Part shown: piece after piece, positions 24,001-29,395 of the stretch | Position numbering within the stretch: the stretch's first letter is position 1 | Layout of the letters: each line of letters starts with the position of its first letter | Assembly: GCA_001939145.1 (NCBI GenBank) | Contig: LSRX01000255.1 | Coordinates: 394,195-458,194, forward strand | Source: Symbiodinium microadriaticum | Taxonomy: Eukaryota; Sar; Dinophyceae; Suessiales; Symbiodiniaceae | Direction: 5' to 3' | DNA length: 64,000 nt | Notes under the pieces: model-generated | Databases searched by the model: none | The model's input: the letters and a program-made list of their open reading frames with translations, nothing else | Told to the model about the DNA's origin: nothing | Translations under genes and position numbers: made by a program

Positions 24001-24091
24001 AGGTCAAGCGGCGTGGCCCTGCAATTCCAGAGAAGACAGATCCCCGGGCACGAGTCCTCATCGGCGCCTGCCTTCGCAACTTGCTGCGAAG
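3419..24091 (+). CDS. Protein kinase gene, multi-exon, TKL-like
   Basis: Phosphotransferase of the eukaryotic protein kinase superfamily, assembled by eye from exons 3419-3622, 3834-3882, 4254-4301, 8493-8534, 9422-9490, 9873-9949, 10360-10426, 11389-11435, 11894-11951, 13169-13218, 14247-14303 and 24003-24091. The first eleven join without a frame break into 256 codons. In order they carry GAGSFGAVWKA, VAVK, an alpha-C Glu, an EFMSGGSL hinge, HRDLKTAN, DFG, APE and VDIWQMGC, so every catalytic residue is present. The last exon gives subdomain XI; at least one exon is missing between 14303 and 24003 because the phases differ. Donors are GT (4), GC (5) and GA (3). HRDLKTAN with GSPRYMAPEQ suggests the tyrosine-kinase-like group; the substrate is unknown. 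The introns hold an intronless gene and a retroelement. The far 5' and 3' ends were not found. Confidence 0.85.
3834..3882 (+). CDS. Kinase exon: glycine-rich loop
   Basis: Encodes DFLQVGAGSFGAVWKA, the GxGxFGxV nucleotide-binding loop. The acceptor is GCAGAG and the donor GTCTGA. Starting at 3832 with the preceding AG would give the same Ser residue but break the phase with the exon before. Confidence 0.85.
4254..4301 (+). CDS. Kinase exon: VAVK ATP-binding lysine
   Basis: Encodes SPAEAKCRGRDVAVKP, beta-3 with the invariant Lys. The acceptor is TTACAG. A canonical GTAAAG donor exists just before the Lys codon but would delete the lysine; a GA donor after CCG keeps Lys and the frame, so I chose that. 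Confidence 0.8.
4376..4502. repeat. TG, TA and GA microsatellites
   Basis: (TG)n, (TA)n, then GAGAGA-rich sequence and (GT)n. It is intronic and non-coding. Confidence 0.85.
5102..5219. repeat. Hairpin element, family B
   Basis: CATACTTGGAGGTTCATGAG at the left is the near inverted complement of the right end CATGAACCTCCAAGTATG. Internally GTAGTTATAAGTGG pairs with TTATAACTAC, around a self-complementary GGTAACTATAGTTATAACC. A lone left arm occurs at 4530-4560 and an invaded copy at 30258-30507. Confidence 0.75.
5500..5536 (+). promoter_or_regulatory. Probable spliced-leader acceptor and 5' UTR of the RCC1-like gene
   Basis: A pyrimidine-rich stretch ends in TCTGTTTTGGGCAG (AG at 5513-5514), 22 nt before the ATG at 5537. 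Dinoflagellate nuclear mRNAs receive a trans-spliced leader at such AG sites, so this would allow the nested gene to make its own mRNA. The placement is inferred from signal and position only. Confidence 0.45.
5537..6871 (+). CDS. Ubiquitin-like domain plus RCC1-like DGSVVTWG repeat protein
   Basis: Intronless, 444 aa, beginning MSLSIQVCLPLSGRAV. Residues 1 to about 75 look like a ubiquitin fold (beta strand, ESLKRRAQKAL helix, GDTLIFQV strand). From about residue 90 follow nine copies of a 41-residue repeat with core DGSVVTWG, then GGDSSAVQDQLKNVQQI and FAAIL; the last copy reads GAIVTWG. The repeats are shorter than classical RCC1 blades (about 50-60 residues). Proteins like this are abundant in dinoflagellate genomes and are often annotated as HERC-type; there is no HECT domain, so ubiquitin ligase activity is not supported. 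An in-frame upstream extension has no ATG and crosses the likely splice acceptor, so 5537 is the start. It lies on the same strand inside a kinase intron, without introns itself, which suggests a retroposed copy. Confidence 0.85.
   Translation: MSLSIQVCLPLSGRAVSLDADREESVESLKRRAQKALAVGRGHLMDSSGGALDGATTLTDAELKNGDTLIFQVGQVHVRGNMVALAAVLGDGSVVTWGSASYGGDSSAVQDQLKNVQQIKASHNAFAAILRDGSVVTWGHSWSGGDSSAVQAQLKNVQQMHASKGAFAAILADGSVVTWGDARLGGNSSAAQEQLKNVQQIQACEYAFAAILADGSVVTWGDKYYGGDSSSVQDQLKNVQQIHASCSAFAAVLHDGSVVTWGSEQHGGDSSAVQDKLRAVQQIHATNYAFAAILGDGSVVTWGQAGYGGDSNAVGDQLRNVKTIQASGFAFAAILGDGSVVTWGTAGSGGDSSAVQDQLKNVEHIQGSQYAFAAILEDGSVVTWGDSWCGGDSSAVKDQLKNVLQIEASESAFAAILASGAIVTWGSSVSGGDSSSVRDQLMNM
6872..8492. 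other. Kinase intron, downstream part
   Basis: No gene seen. It contains telomere-like tracts (about 6930-7000, 7330-7432, 8398-8480), a hairpin at 7013-7106 of family D (GTAGTTCTCTAAA against TTGAGAGAACTAC) and a family C hairpin at 7459-7561. Confidence 0.6.
7459..7561. repeat. Hairpin element, family C
   Basis: ATGGGACTTTCCGAAAACAA at the left and CCCTATTTTCGGAAACCCCC at the right are imperfect inverted complements. The interior is GGTACCTTATTTTGGGGTCC then AAGGATCCTACTATT. A second copy is at 22882-22990. Confidence 0.7.
8493..8534 (+). CDS. Kinase exon: lead-in to helix alpha-C
   Basis: A 42-nt exon encoding VDPRASLEQVKMIE. The acceptor is AAGAG and the donor GC. It joins in phase to EEISYLRKLRHP at 9422 and so completes the alpha-C helix with its conserved Glu. 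Confidence 0.75.
8635..8866. repeat. Telomere-like CCCTAAA tract
   Basis: About 230 bp of CCCTAAA with CCCTAAG and CCCAAAG variants, intronic, with no coding content. Confidence 0.9.
8867..9421. other. Kinase intron with family A hairpins
   Basis: Contains a half copy near 9050-9120 and a fuller family A hairpin at about 9137-9247 (GGGGGCCTTAATAATTAGAC against GTTCTAATTCTGTAGGTCCC). Near the end, at 9346-9381 and 9398-9434, is a direct duplication that includes the splice acceptor and the first bases of the next exon. Confidence 0.6.
9422..9490 (+). CDS. Kinase exon: helix alpha-C and beta-4
   Basis: Encodes EEISYLRKLRHPRLVSFLG then FAKD. The RHPRLV motif after alpha-C is typical of TKL kinases. 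The acceptor is CCAACAG and the donor GC. Confidence 0.85.
9873..9949 (+). CDS. Kinase exon: beta-5, hinge and alpha-D
   Basis: Encodes VIIVMEFMSGGSLSHILF and TKKMTLS. EFMSGGSL is the hinge and alpha-D signature. A GA donor after TCGTC leaves two bases that join the G at 10360. Confidence 0.8.
10360..10426 (+). CDS. Kinase exon: helix alpha-E
   Basis: Encodes FDRKCVMAHQMAEGLAFLH then DLS, the helix preceding the catalytic loop. The acceptor is GCCCAG and the donor GTGGTG. It joins directly to VHRDLK. Confidence 0.85.
10745..10862. repeat. GA and CA microsatellites
   Basis: GAGAGA/CAGAGA followed by (AC)n with CAAACA variants. Intronic. Confidence 0.9.
11238..11333. repeat. Hairpin element, family A (best-preserved copy)
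   Basis: The left arm GGGGGCCTTAATAATTAGAA pairs with the right arm CCTATTCTAATTATTAAGAC. The centre is TATGATTATAGTATAATATG. The hairpin lies about 55 bp upstream of the HRDLK exon acceptor. Confidence 0.8.
11389..11435 (+). CDS. Kinase exon: catalytic loop HRDLKTAN
   Basis: Encodes VHRDLKTANVILDDD plus two bases. It contains the catalytic Asp, Lys and Asn. The acceptor is CATGCAG; a GC donor after TT keeps phase with the DFG exon. Only 47 nt long. Confidence 0.9.
11894..11951 (+). CDS. Kinase exon: DFG motif
   Basis: Encodes NCKICDFGLTITLDRTHMT, the metal-binding Asp and start of the activation loop. The acceptor is CTTCGAG and the donor GA (GACCCT). Confidence 0.9.
12058..12500. repeat. 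CT, GA, GATA and CAGA microsatellites
   Basis: (CT)n to about 12105, GACAGA/CAGGCA runs to 12225, then (GA)n and (GATA)n from 12350. Open frames in it are repeat artefacts. Between 12500 and 13168 there is only telomere-like and A/T-mixed intron sequence. Confidence 0.85.
13015..13140. repeat. Telomere-like CCCTAAA tract before the APE exon
   Basis: CCCTAAA and CCTAGACCC variants. The next exon (13169-13218) is flanked on its other side by the opposite polarity, TTTAGGG/TTCAGGG, at 13240-13445. Confidence 0.8.
13169..13218 (+). CDS. Kinase exon: activation segment APE
   Basis: Encodes GSPRYMAPEQLDASDH plus two bases. The acceptor is CTTCAG; the GC donor leaves AA that joins to G at 14247 to give Lys. 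Confidence 0.9.
13240..13445. repeat. TTTAGGG/TTCAGGG tract
   Basis: About 30 degenerate heptamers alternating TTTAGGG and TTCAGGG, directly after the APE exon donor. Confidence 0.9.
13446..14246. other. Kinase intron, no further exon seen
   Basis: Unique-looking sequence with short telomeric words. An 11-bp repeat GCAGCCTGCGTAC is doubled at about 13540-13565. I see no exon supported by a motif. Confidence 0.5.
14247..14303 (+). CDS. Kinase exon: subdomain IX
   Basis: Encodes TRITEKVDIWQMGCVLME plus two bases. ITEKVDIW carries the conserved Asp of helix alpha-F. The acceptor is CATGCAAG and the donor GC. The retroelement sits 171 bp downstream of its donor. Confidence 0.85.
14475..14669 (+). 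repeat. 5' LTR
   Basis: 195 bp, starting TG and ending CA, 194 of 195 identical to the 3' LTR by direct comparison. It is short for a copia LTR. No TATA box is evident. Confidence 0.95.
14672..14690 (+). other. Primer binding site for reverse transcription
   Basis: TGGTAGCGGAGC lies two bases after the 5' LTR. It resembles the complement of an initiator-Met tRNA 3' end (TGGTAGCAGAGG type), the usual primer of copia elements. One or more mismatches leave the exact tRNA open. Confidence 0.65.
14754..21536 (+). CDS. Gag-pol polyprotein of the Ty1/copia element
   Basis: 2260 codons from ATG at 14754 (MSGPGKDDER), unbroken. Gag region with zinc knuckle CHLCHERGHWKREC at about residues 283-296. 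Protease with DTA at 411-413 (DTA in place of DSG/DTG). Residues 575-840 are low-complexity and overlap another ORF. Residues about 870-1010 form an extra domain resembling a decayed methyltransferase fold. Integrase zinc finger H1100, H1105, C1133, C1136 and catalytic D1163, D1222, E1257 (DD35E spacing). Reverse transcriptase active site HVDD at about 1918-1920. RNase H acidic residues D2074, E2127, D2172. All catalytic residues are present, so the element may be autonomous. An in-frame extension upstream to 14736 lacks an ATG. Confidence 0.95.
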   Translation: MSGPGKDDERPRLERFDGTQPSQYRRWRRKAELMLLALPNTYTKERWGAKLLEFVAGEAEEVCEALPLEKITKEGGHTLILEALDERYKELQKEALHNHLQEYFYGMQIRPGETYRNLEVRLQTAYRRLQEHAIELPPEVRGWFLMRKLQLDASAEALVMTHTKGSLKHEEVTRAIQAIFPQGVAKNVHGKTKEVFEADDHGGTVDAEETAEDVFQAVADQVQSADEYDDEDALDVFETYKEVRKRVQQKKLGRGYKNDESNQWKLSGTVRGKVELLKSKTKCHLCHERGHWKRECPRRGQGGSGRQTRASGSKEAMVADDGVDGYKDIEYEHFLDVDEIGKFEIFLAERGDQVEVVLASQQEAMCETGEVSGDFERSLSEFLNHSGAEDMRADEVYMSECAGLHDHGVPDTACRRTLVGESVLKRMSETLAKSGLRVRYVRESHEFRFGNAGVLRTSVTALIPVCLGGKQLAIKAAVLPGTGSETPLLLSKELLRSLHVKLDMGSDVLEIGKYRVRVKLRETERGHYAIPLFEGMQKCRAELQEVSNVPAKTHEVNAAEFLVPSVKDSTAEAQRSASEHELHGPSHERHPDDGPRPESTDHGADGRSGESSCSVGRAAHGRECQNPGRGSRSQRRRARRNSARHRWLAGTKDLQHREVSEIRPAHDVQGGVRAGQEICGVGEKVHQGQESRSFEDQPSDNVSVQTVHSSSRSTKVSSPADESRAQCATTRTVTFSDECSPKGEGGNGAAAAQGKSYRGGSAQGSDDLRRHECCIVGADAASTSDGLSVINGMGGSMGGGDRARVGNSYGDSSRASPQGHPRADRASNVSVGGDAGGSRGPVNSAGTREPAESIMSHADRKLCRRGLEACSRKPVELYGVHEGIDVLVLEKGSGEEVLTAVGLSAKAIFDDLSAATVRQSATVEQAVKMIRKFTPKMVVVRPPDHMTKTRGSKNMVRTYHARQRAAYTRLVSACCMEQFCEGRLFCVEDVNECMSERVRQWRKQMSDDNMLVVERVESDNTWRAYTNCSHIQQQMQKTWLNMKELQDPRCFMKDVAAGVLRAKQQVHEVHVAHCVYTIEDLRSEEAQDDRRVMTILRRCHENLGHPSPARMNMLLRAAHASERVLKLAKGLRCETCDELAKPKSHHVTKLRKATEFNQQVCVDTFEQEVRDCKVHFLNIVDEATGYQMCIPLWKGMQAKHVRNAYRKHWKRWAGPPIRLFCDGGKEFEGEFEHGLSLDGTFCDSSAAYSPWQNGLCEKKGDIWKVAFAKAQIEARPRSKLEAQELIDQVTCAVNSMTRKDGYAPNQHVFGRDVRIPGLVSSDCDPVINSALVQGESIFERRVGFRVAARKAFLEADNDMRLRKAMEHRTRPERGPYEVGQLVFLWRKNRFDNRAHWHGPAVVIGKAGASKVWVARGTKVYRCCPEQLRALSPDQEATVKMLPADMVHVRGLVSARGAGNFYDLSMLDKPPDTESEQVPMQDMMPDEGGGGHLEAAGVGNWDPEVGSDEVSGPQVPVPMVVESRDGHQERAVPAGEESPTKRARVHAPMTPLTQMMRQDPEMVDRGRPSSSVSPALPSAESIPVPNADEPDDELEVHACEGDHWVVSHSRARLVRVHAVERKGVYIPPVHDLPVDEQYVDSRCCMVGFDRLGNKVCCEYDWRCQESPEVPVRGRFWTGHTEFFLRDGWSVKSQEQVECFEVNIKKGRKELTDHEIPSSKREGLSQAKLKEWKKLVDSGAIRVHSGKSADKIRQSLDRGRLLKSRFVLTEADAGSSPLTCDIKARWCVRGYLDPDLLDLDTSAPTLTAEGFATAMQLIASQKWRLNIADVEGAFLRGDALDPKRGRLFIDLPPGGVPGVPAGSVVEAIKTIYGLADAPKAWWQCFSAKLRSLGMKVSRFDPCLYYYYVKGKVSGTIALHVDDLCAGGDVNFQKDVLKPLRNMFPFKHWKTGSGDFLGKKLEQQPDGSIKISQCDYARQMKGIDLSRSRRREKTEAVSEDERRQMRGVLGALNWLVSSSRPDLAAGCSLLQQRVCEATVADIIELNKLVSLCHDNSGAYVWIRSIPLEQVQFVMLSDAAWANAQSCCSQAGYMVAACDSRLSKGVWGTFSVMRWKSYKQDRQTHSTLGAELLSLSRGIAEARWLRSMWCEAVVASYALKDDRNWSSRIPITAVIDCKPVYDHVEGPMISVKDKRVAIEMMLVKEDIASYGISLRWMATKQMIVDVLTKRGAPMGLFRSVLQKAEFVLTEDEEVARITAKRKDV
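16492..17280 (+). CDS. Overlapping +1-frame ORF inside gag-pol, 262 aa
   Basis: It has its own ATG and TGA and lies wholly within gag-pol in the +1 frame. The protein looks folded: a Met-rich N terminus, an acidic helix (AKILDEAADLSEDELDA), then about residues 74-137 with NIGKFQKSG, DKKYVAWVRKF, HPTMSQFRLYIALRDQ, and a C-terminal coiled helix (RAIREQIELLTFQLEAMQEE). The middle resembles the small GKYKGKTF...DPxYxxW domain found at the C terminus of exonuclease-X-like proteins and in some dinoflagellate retroelements; this match is from memory. The gag-pol frame over the same bases is Ser/Arg/Gly-rich and disordered. Either both frames are used, or this region was captured and is translated from a separate or frameshifted message. 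Confidence 0.6.
   Translation: MSYTGQAMSDTPMMGHGQSQLIMELMVEVANQAAASDGQLTDVSAKILDEAADLSEDELDATVPGIDGSLGQRIFNIGKFQKSGQLMTFKVAYEQDKKYVAWVRKFIKGKNPDPSKTNHPTMSQFRLYIALRDQRKSLRLQMNPELSVQPQGPSPSVMSARPKVRAATGQQQPKARATVGAQRRVPMTSGAMSAASSARMPHPPATASQSSTGWEDQWVVATEPESETATETVQERRRRAIREQIELLTFQLEAMQEEAEDL
21556..21750 (+). repeat. 3' LTR
   Basis: 195 bp, TG...CA, one mismatch to the 5' LTR. It is followed by the right ACTAT target duplication. Confidence 0.95.
22242..22351. repeat. Hairpin element, family F
   Basis: CCCTAAGGGTCCATGTACTC pairs with GGGTACATGGACCCTTAGGG; inside, CAAATAGTAAATACTTTGGC pairs with GCCAAAGTTTATACTATTTG. Nearly the whole element folds back on itself. Confidence 0.75.
22706..22800. 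repeat. Hairpin element, family H
   Basis: GATGATACCAATCCTGCATT pairs with AATGCAGGATTTATATCATC. A related copy at 55279-55372 directly abuts a predicted splice acceptor. Confidence 0.65.
22882..22990. repeat. Hairpin element, family C, second copy
   Basis: TATGGGACTTTCCGAAAATT pairs with CCCTATTTTCGGAAATCCCC. The sequence parallels 7459-7561 closely, including GGTCCTTAGAACAAGGATCC in the interior. Confidence 0.75.
24003..24091 (+). CDS. Kinase exon: subdomains X-XI
   Basis: Encodes VKRRGPAIPEKTDPRARVLI then GACLRNLLR. The pattern RxPxIPxxxxPRxRxLIxxCL...R is that of the kinase C-lobe end. The acceptor is ATTGCAG and the donor GTTTCT. Its phase does not match 14303, so an intervening exon is missing. 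Confidence 0.75.
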
Positions 24092-24544
24092 GTTTCTATA
24101 CTCATGAGGACCCTTGGGGGTAAGGGGGAGGGTGCCGGGAGACCCAATGATTGTACAGACTTGTTAAAACACCCGGTGAAGGCAGTACTACAAGGACTTA
24201 TGTAGGTATAGTGGGTGTCGTTCTTGTACGGGGCTCAGGTGTGTCCAGAGAACATGACAGGATCTGACAAGGTTGCGGATAGGACAGTAAGCATATTGAA
24301 TCTAGTGGAGTTCGGTCATCTTGGGATCTCGGTTTGGGGTTCCACGGCTGGTCTAATCTTTGTGAAGAAGCGACTGCGTGCATGGGCAACCGAGTTTTGT
24401 CGCCATGAATCTTAGCGGCTTAGCGATGGGCGGGTGCCGTTCTGAATTTTGCGTGGCACATGCCGGCACCCCTCCTTCAACGCCAGCGCCGGGCTAAAGA
24501 AATCCAGTCTCCTCTCGGACTCTGCTCCGTGAGACTTGAATCGC

Positions 24545-24850
24545 AAAACCTCTATATCTATATCTGTATCTGTATCTGTATCTGTATCTGTATCTGTATG
24601 TATATATATATATATATAGACATCTTATCTTATATTAGCTCATCTTAATATGATATCGTCCTATCTTATCTTATCTTGTCTTACCCTATCTTATCTTAGA
24701 TTAACTTGTCTTGTATATATACATACATATCATATGTAGTTTGTTTTATAACACACACACACATTTATATAGTATATAGTATATTACATAATAAATAAAT
24801 AAACATTAAATAAACATATATACATATATATATATATATATATTATTGCC
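24545..24850. repeat. TATCTG, TA and TCTTA simple repeats
   Basis: (TATCTG)n, (TA)n, ATCTTATCTT runs and (AC)n in tandem. Non-coding. Confidence 0.85.
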
Positions 24851-25879
24851 TCTTGAGAATGCACCCAGGGCTGTCGCCGAAAGTTCGTCCCAGCGCAGAC
24901 ATGCTGCTGGAGGTCCGCTCCAGCCAGTTTGGATGGCGTCTGCTCTTCTTGTGTAGTTCTTCGCGATGTTGTGCAGTTTCACGTGACTTTTTGTGTGGTC
25001 AGGTGGGTTGTATTTAGCATCAATCTTGCCGTGCGCAGGCGATCGGAGGCATTTGCCCGGAGGCATCGAGCAGCCAGGAGGCACTCTCAGCGCGGCGTTT
25101 TAGCTGGTTTTGCGGCTACTGGTATCACAGTATCATCGTCACAATTCCCAAGTCCTCTTGTGAGCATGAGTAGTCGCTCCGACCACAAATGAAACCTGCT
25201 GATGCCAGTGCTTATGCTGATCATGCCGACCGCGAAAATCGACATAACCGGATGTCCCATACCCTATGCCCCAGACTGCATGTAGAGCTAGAACTGAACA
25301 CGCCTTGAATCTCAGAATGCCGAGATGGCAGATCCCAAGCTTTCAGCCTGCGGAAACTGACCTCGGCTTGCTGGCCTCACTGCCACGAACGTGCTTGTGG
25401 ATCCAGTAGTCAAGTCCTGGTTACAAGCATATCAGAAACTTGGAAAAAAGTGATCGGATCCCTATCCTACGTGCCTTTGAACGGGAGTATGCTGCATGCA
25501 AACAGGCGCAGACTGAGAGCAGACTGAGATTGTGCAGAGAGTGAGATTCACTCGCTTGTCCGTGCTGTATGGTCGATGGACGTCCACAAAGAGTCGACAA
25601 CTGCACATGCCGAACCTCCGGATGCCGGTGAAGCTTGACTTTCTCGGGGTGGGCCCTTCCTTCGTTTGACCTTCAACCCCTAAACCCTAAACCCTCCACC
25701 CTCAAAACCCTACAAAGCCCTAAACCGTAAACCCTAACCCCTAAACCTTGAAAATGGTACCATGTTCTCGACGTGCTTTTCCGGATCTGGAAAAGAGTCT
25801 CCTCGGCGTCCTAGTTCTCCCCGTCCAGGGAGTAGTCGGTGTAGCGTTTTGGGATGTTTTGGGGCTGCTGCTTCATCCG

Positions 25880-26085
25880 AGCTCCTTAATAAGGCTTTAA
25901 TAAGGGCTTAATATGGCTTCAACAAGGGCTTAATATGACCTTAATAAGGCTTCAATAAGGGCTCAATATGGCCTTAATAAGGCTGTAATAAGGGCATAAT
26001 ATGGCCTTAATAAGGCTTTAATACGGGCTTAATATGGCCTTAATAAGGCTTTAATCAGGGCTTCATATGGCCTTCATAAGGGTTG
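25880..26085. repeat. Tandem repeat, about 34-bp unit
   Basis: About six copies built from GGCTTTAATAAGGG, CTTAATATGG and CCTTAATAA, each copy diverged by a few bases. It lies just before the candidate exon at 26103. Confidence 0.85.
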
Positions 26086-27337
26086 TTCTTCGCCTTGGCA
26101 GGCCGGCCAAGTCTGACGGTTCCTGGCAATGTGATCAAGCAGGTGGGCTCGAGAGGGTTTAGGGTTCAGGGTTTAGGGTTTAGGGTTTAGGGCACCGGAG
26201 GGCAAGGGAGGGGTCATAAAACACAACTAAAAACAGGAATGTAGCGCGCACACATATGTCATGTGTTTGTAAATACAAACATATAGGCAAGCATGTAAGA
26301 CTCGACACTTGTAAACACGTATGCTTGTATGGACCGACCGACGGACGGACGGAGGGAGGGAGGGAGGGAGGGAGGGGGGATGGATTCAGGTGAGTGTTTA
26401 TGTCTGTGTGTGTACATGCATCTATGTACGCACGTGCATTTGTGTATACGTATGTAGGTAGGCAGGTTGGCAAGTCGGTGCTTTGGTAGGCAGGTAGGTA
26501 TGTGCGTAATGTGTGTAGTGTAACTGTCTGTATGTGCATGTGATGTGCGTAATAAGTATTGAGGGAAGAAGTTCCATGATGGAAGGCTTTCGTGGACCCG
26601 TCGCAACATCCGTTCAAGATGTGAAAAAACCTTCGCACTGCAGAGTCTGGGCTTCTGGATACCATGGCCCGGACAGTTGGGGTGAGGTTGAGCCATTGCA
26701 AAAATATACACTTTGCCAAGAAACCCTACTTTGGAACACCCTAACTACACCCTAACCTGCACTGATTCAACACCCCCAGTACAGGTCCAGTTGCTTTAAG
26801 AGCTTCAGGCCGCTGCATTCTACCGTCCTAGGTTTAGCTGCGAGAATTCGGCTTCTTTTGCAGGGATGCGTTGCGTGTCCTTGCCTGAAGGAGTACTGCA
26901 GCTCCTGGAATTAGGAACGAGGTCAGATCGAAATCGAATGAAGTGCTGCAGTACCTCCATTGGTTGCCTCTTTAAGCGGGTCTGCTGATAGATTCTGCCA
27001 CCATTGCCCAAGATCGTCTTAGGCTGCAGTTTCTGCAGGCTTCCTTCTTATCGTGGGATCACGTTGGCTCCGGTTTAATCACAGTTGCTCCGGTTTACCC
27101 CGAACCACCCTGAGACACAGGGAGACCCAGCTGAATTCAACATCTTGGGACTACTCGGACCTTGGAAAAGGTCAGGGCTTGGAAGCCACCCGCCTTCCAC
27201 AGGCTGTGGGGCTTACTATAGGGGCCTGACTAATAAGCATGAATATCGCCGTGTCATCCCTTTGTCATTGCGGTAGAACATGGCCCATTCAAGGTTGTAG
27301 AGTACGGCTTCGAAGTTTAGGGAGCAGATCTGCTTTA

Positions 27338-27820
27338 TCAAAGCTTACGACAGCAAAATCCGGTGGATGCTGGTGGTGGGTGGCGTTGGGAGAGTGTCCG
27401 AGCCCAGGAGTCAGTCCTCAAAGTACTTCCCCTGCATGAAACTAAGAGCTTCCGGCGGCGGTTCTCCGTATCAGATGCTGAAGGGCCAGCTGCTGAGGCA
27501 AAGGCCTTGTGAGCTTCAATCGAAGCTGTTTCACTGGCCAGTGATACGCCGGCCAAGATCAGAAAACGGAGTGTTGCACTTGGCATGCTAGACACTATAT
27601 TCCACGGGAAATCCCGTGCAACAGAACCAGCCCTTGCAGGTGGGAGTGTGCTCCATAAGCTGTGTGACAACTGCTGCTTTCGCATCATCGCATCCACCCA
27701 TGGCGCAGTATCCCACTCAGAAGCTAGCGATGCCAGGCGGGTCATCCTCTTCGTAAATGCAATTTCCTCCGTGCAGCGACTGTCATCGGCACCCTGGCTT
27801 CGAGAAAGGGCCCTTTGTCA
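27338..27820 (-). CDS. Unassigned open frame of about 160 codons
   Basis: An open - strand frame with balanced composition (for example EWDTAPWVDAMMRKQQL and RDFPWNIVSSMPSATLRFLI), unlike the repeat-derived frames nearby. No family recognised. It runs against the strand of this block, so it could be a decayed mobile-element fragment or a chance frame. Confidence 0.25.
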
Positions 27821-28044
27821 ATGCGAATCGAGGAAGGGCTTAAGCTAATCACCCTTTTCGGAGTTCTATTCTGTAACCCTTTTCGGAGTTCTATTCTGTA
27901 GCGCAGTCTCAATAAGGATGGAGTCCGAGCTAGCTAGCGTCAAACTCCTTCGTCGCCTAAGGCCTGCAGCCGTGAACCAGAGCAGGGTAGTTGTCGTGGT
28001 TTTGTAGCACTGTCCTGAACTGGTGGTAATGCAAATGAGATCGG

Positions 28045-28070
28045 AATATGATGATGATGATGATGATGAC

Positions 28071-28113
<43 letters not shown>

Positions 28114-28192
28114 TGGATGTGGTGGTGGAGGAGGAGGATGGTGAAGGTGAGGGTGATGGTTATGGTGATGGTGGTGATGGTGGCGATGAATG

Positions 28193-28224
<32 letters not shown>

Positions 28225-28280
28225 GTGATGATGGTGATGGGGAGGACGATGAGGATGAGGATGATGACAGTGATCATGGC
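28045..28280. repeat. GAT trinucleotide array
   Basis: Two (GAT)n blocks with interruptions. It would read poly-Asp on + and poly-His or poly-Ile on -, which I treat as artefact. Confidence 0.9.
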
Positions 28281-29234
28281 GATGAGAATGATGCCGGTGA
28301 TGGTCACGGTTAGTGTGACGGTCAACGAGTTGAAAGATGCGGTGACAGATAGTCGGCACATGTTGCTCAGCTGCCTTCTTGATTTTGGTGTTTGCGATCC
28401 ACTGTGATGTGGGAAGCTCGGAAGGCAGCTGATTTCATGAGTTGACTTCATCCAAGCTAAAGCCCATCCTGCCATCCCTATTTCCGGGTCTGCCCGGAGC
28501 CCAAAAATCCTGAATGGCCGTTAGTTGCCCAAAAACCCCTAGTTGGCAGCTCGAGGTGCTGTCACTCCTACTGGAGAGTCCTAGCGCCAGCAAGGTGCCG
28601 GGACATGGGTCTAAGGGATCGGTAGGCCACCTTTGACTTAGGGCCTTTGGTAATCCACTTAGCCCTAGACCCCTATCCGACCATATCTCGGAAGGTTAGC
28701 CTTGTTAGGTCTCCTGCGATCCTGCCATGATTCGAAAGGTTCATTTCGTTGGGTCTAAGGCTAAGGATACTTCGGCTTTTAAGATTTAAGATGGTGCAGG
28801 TTCAACCTTTCTGTTGTCAAGGTAGGGCTTTTCGGTTTGCGGCGACATCGGGCTTTGCAGTAAGTTTGGAAAGGGTCGCTGGAGGCAATGATTTCAAATA
28901 CTTGATGTGCACAAAACCTGCCAGAATCGGTGTCCGCCACAGACACCTGCAGGATCACCCTAAAGGCCCTAAAGCATCCTAAACCCGGAACCCCAAATCC
29001 TGCCAATGATTTTGCTCCAGGTGCTTTCTCGGGTCAGGATGTCGAACGCAGGACCCGTGGCGACCATTGAATTGTGACTGGTGCCCGTGTTATGGGTAGG
29101 CACTTCCCCCGTTTATTAAACACCCCCCTCAGAATGAAAACACATTGGGGCAGATTCCCGAAATCATCCCTGCACTTTAACACCTATTCTGAATTATGGG
29201 GGGAAAGGGTTTCGAGGCTCCAAATACCCCTAGA

Positions 29235-29395
29235 GCACAGTAAGAGCAAGAGCAAGAACAAAAGCAAGAGCAGCAGCAAGAGCAAAGCAAGAGCGGGAGT
29301 AAGAGCAAGAGCAGGAGCAAAAGCGGGAGCAACGGCAAGAGCAGGAGCAAAAGCCAGCGCGGGAGTCAGAGCAGGAGCAAGAGCAGAACCCCTGA
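29235..29395. repeat. AGAGCA/GGAGCA hexamer array
   Basis: AAGAGC, AGGAGC and AAAAGC hexamers. One frame gives Ser-Lys then Ala-Arg-Gly repeats, but flanking splice sites are not evident. Confidence 0.8.

Larger units (their letters stand above)
21756..24002. other. Remaining kinase intron(s) after the retroelement
   Basis: At least one kinase exon must lie between 14303 and 24003 (the link from subdomain IX to X), but I could not identify it. The region contains an ACT/GCT trinucleotide run (21950-22090), hairpins at 22242-22351, 22706-22800 and 22882-22990, a TATAC pentanucleotide array (23455-23497) and degenerate family B-like repeats at 23640-23750. Confidence 0.5.

Noticed and set aside
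28023-28475. Poly-Asp, poly-Met or poly-His proteins at the GAT array
   Set aside because: All frames of a trinucleotide array stay open; there is no non-repetitive coding sequence attached.
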